From contig CAJUPW010000009.1 of NCBI GenBank assembly GCA_910588635.1, positions 25,359 to 32,185 of the forward strand: a stretch of DNA of 6,827 bases, in the 5' to 3' direction. The translations under genes and the position numbers were made by a program. Of this stretch, positions 5,243 to 6,827 are shown one piece after another (the first letter of the stretch is position 1; each line of letters begins with the position of its first letter). The notes under the pieces were generated by a model. It was not told the origin of the DNA. It did no database searches and worked only from the letters and a program-made list of their open reading frames with translations. Source of the stretch: an uncultured Oscillospiraceae bacterium (lineage in GTDB: Bacteria; Bacillota; Clostridia; Oscillospirales; Oscillospiraceae).

Positions 5243-6827
5243 ATGGCTAAAATCATTTGCTACGGCGAGGAGGCCCGCAAGGCTCTGGAAAAGGGCGTCA
5301 ACCAGCTGGCCGACACCGTGAAGATCACCCTGGGCCCCAAGGGCCGCAACGTGGTGCTGGACAAGAAGTTCGGCGCTCCCCTCATCACCAACGACGGCGT
5401 GACCATCGCCAAGGAGATCGAGCTGGAGGACCCCTTTGAGAACATGGGCGCCCAGCTGGTGAAGGAGGTCTCCACCAAGACCAACGACGTGGCCGGCGAC
5501 GGCACCACCACCGCCACCCTGCTGGCCCAGGCCATTGTCCATGAGGGCCTGAAGAACCTGGCCGCCGGCGCCAACCCCATGGTCATGAAGAAGGGCATCG
5601 CCAAGGCCGCCGCCGCCGCCATTGAGGCCATGAAGGCCAACAGCCAGAAGGTCAACGGCTCCGACGACATCGCCCGGGTCGGTACTGTCTCCTCCGGCGA
5701 CGAGACCATCGGCAAGCTGATCGCCGAGGCTATGGAGAAGGTGGGCCACGACGGCGTCATCACCATTGAGGAATCCAAGACCGCCGAGACCTCCTCCGAG
5801 GTCGTCGAGGGCATGGAGTTCGACCGGGGCTATATTACCCCCTATATGGTCACCGACACCGAGAAGATGGTGGCTGAGCTGGACGACGCCCTCATCCTCA
5901 TCACCGACAAGAAGATTTCCAACATCCAGGAGCTGCTGCCCATTCTGGAGCAGGTGGTCCAGTCCGGCAAGAAGCTGCTCATCATCGCCGAGGACGTGGA
6001 GGGCGACGCTCTGTCCACCCTGATCGTCAACCGTCTGCGCGGCACCCTGAACGTGGTGTGTGTCAAGGCCCCCGGCTTCGGCGACCGCCGCAAGGAGATG
6101 CTCCAGGATATCGCCATTCTCACCGGTGGCGAGGTGATTTCCGCCGACGTGGGCCTGGAGCTGAAGGAGGCTCAGATGAACATGCTGGGCTCCGCCCGCC
6201 AGGTGAAGGTCACCAAGGAGAATACCACCATCGTCAACGGGGCCGGCTCCACCGAGGAGATCCGTGCCCGCATCGGCCAGATCAAGAGCCAGATTGAGAT
6301 TACCACCTCCGATTACGACAAGGAGAAGCTCCAGGAGCGGCTGGCCAAGCTGGCCGGCGGCGTGGCCGTCATTAAAGTGGGCGCCGCCACCGAGGTGGAG
6401 ATGAAGGAGAAGAAGCTGCGCATTGAGGACGCTCTGAACGCCACCCGCGCCGCTGTGGAGGAGGGCATCGTGGCCGGCGGCGGCACCGCCTACCTCAACG
6501 CCATCCCCGCCGTGGAGAAGCTGCTGGCTGAGACCGAGGGCGACGAAAAGACCGGCGTCCAGATCGTGGCCCGGGCCCTCACCGCCCCCGTGAAGCAGAT
6601 TGCCGCCAACGCCGGCATCGACGGCGCCGTGGTGCTGGCCAAGATTCAGGAGGCCGGTACGACCGGCTACGGCTTCGACGCCTACAAGGAGGAGTACTGC
6701 GACATGATCCCCGCCGGGATTGTGGACCCCACCAAGGTCACCCGTTCCGCCCTGGAGAACGCCGCCTCCATCGCCTCCGTCCTGCTGACCACCGAGTCCC
6801 TGGTGGCCGACAAGCCCCAGCCCCCGG
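5243..6827 (+). CDS. groEL: Chaperonin GroEL (Hsp60), 3' end cut by the window
   Basis: The frame is open from ATG 5243 to the window edge, giving 528 full residues of an expected 540-545, so only the short C-terminal tail is missing. GroEL forms a double seven-membered ring that encloses unfolded proteins and folds them with GroES and ATP. A GGAGGT site (5229-5234) lies 8 bases before the start. The ATP pocket is intact: TLGPKGRNVVLD (29-40), ITNDG (48-52) and the catalytic-loop GDGTTT (85-90). The acidic residue needed for hydrolysis is in IEDALNATRAAVEEG (Asp 396). The apical, substrate-binding domain includes EGMEFDRGYITPYM and APGFGDRRKEML. The second equatorial part has VAGGGTAYL and GYGFDAY. 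Codon use is strongly biased, as expected of a highly expressed gene. It is presumably co-transcribed with groES from the CIRCE promoter, with the hairpin element in between. Confidence 0.98.
   Translation, partial: MAKIICYGEEARKALEKGVNQLADTVKITLGPKGRNVVLDKKFGAPLITNDGVTIAKEIELEDPFENMGAQLVKEVSTKTNDVAGDGTTTATLLAQAIVHEGLKNLAAGANPMVMKKGIAKAAAAAIEAMKANSQKVNGSDDIARVGTVSSGDETIGKLIAEAMEKVGHDGVITIEESKTAETSSEVVEGMEFDRGYITPYMVTDTEKMVAELDDALILITDKKISNIQELLPILEQVVQSGKKLLIIAEDVEGDALSTLIVNRLRGTLNVVCVKAPGFGDRRKEMLQDIAILTGGEVISADVGLELKEAQMNMLGSARQVKVTKENTTIVNGAGSTEEIRARIGQIKSQIEITTSDYDKEKLQERLAKLAGGVAVIKVGAATEVEMKEKKLRIEDALNATRAAVEEGIVAGGGTAYLNAIPAVEKLLAETEGDEKTGVQIVARALTAPVKQIAANAGIDGAVVLAKIQEAGTTGYGFDAYKEEYCDMIPAGIVDPTKVTRSALENAASIASVLLTTESLVADKPQPP

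Overview
The window is a run of same-strand (+) housekeeping genes from a GC-rich, low-GC-clade-type bacterium (Firmicutes/Bacillota). The evidence is the WalK-YycH-YycI arrangement, strong AGGAGG-type ribosome binding sites, and a CIRCE/HrcA-regulated groESL operon. GC-rich coding sequence together with short GC-rich palindromic elements between genes suggests a member of the class Clostridia such as an Oscillospiraceae relative. That placement is inference, not proof.

Region 1 (1-2424) is the distal part of a walRK-type operon: the C-terminal ATPase end of a sensor histidine kinase, then two single-pass membrane proteins of the YycH and YycI type. The genes overlap or are 4 bases apart, so they are almost certainly translated from one mRNA. 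In known systems YycH and YycI bind the transmembrane part of WalK and tune its activity in cell-wall homeostasis. The yycJ/walJ gene that often follows is not present here.

Region 2 (2425-4665) holds a THUMP-domain class I methyltransferase of the RlmL/YpsC type and a diacylglycerol-kinase-family lipid kinase. The methyltransferase has no ATG, GTG or TTG at the expected place; its best start is an ATA codon at 2460. A 115-base gap rich in hairpins separates it from the lipid kinase.

Region 3 (4666-6827) is the heat-shock chaperonin operon. An intrinsic terminator for the upstream unit overlaps the groES promoter. A 27-base CIRCE operator lies just downstream of the predicted transcription start. 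groES follows, then a 124-base gap with two inverted copies of a hairpin unit, then groEL, which runs off the window about 15 residues before its expected end.

I found no undescribed multi-gene system. The points most worth a second look are the non-canonical ATA start, a perfect extra CIRCE half-site at the 3' end of the lipid kinase gene, the overlapping terminator and promoter, and the two palindromic intergenic elements.
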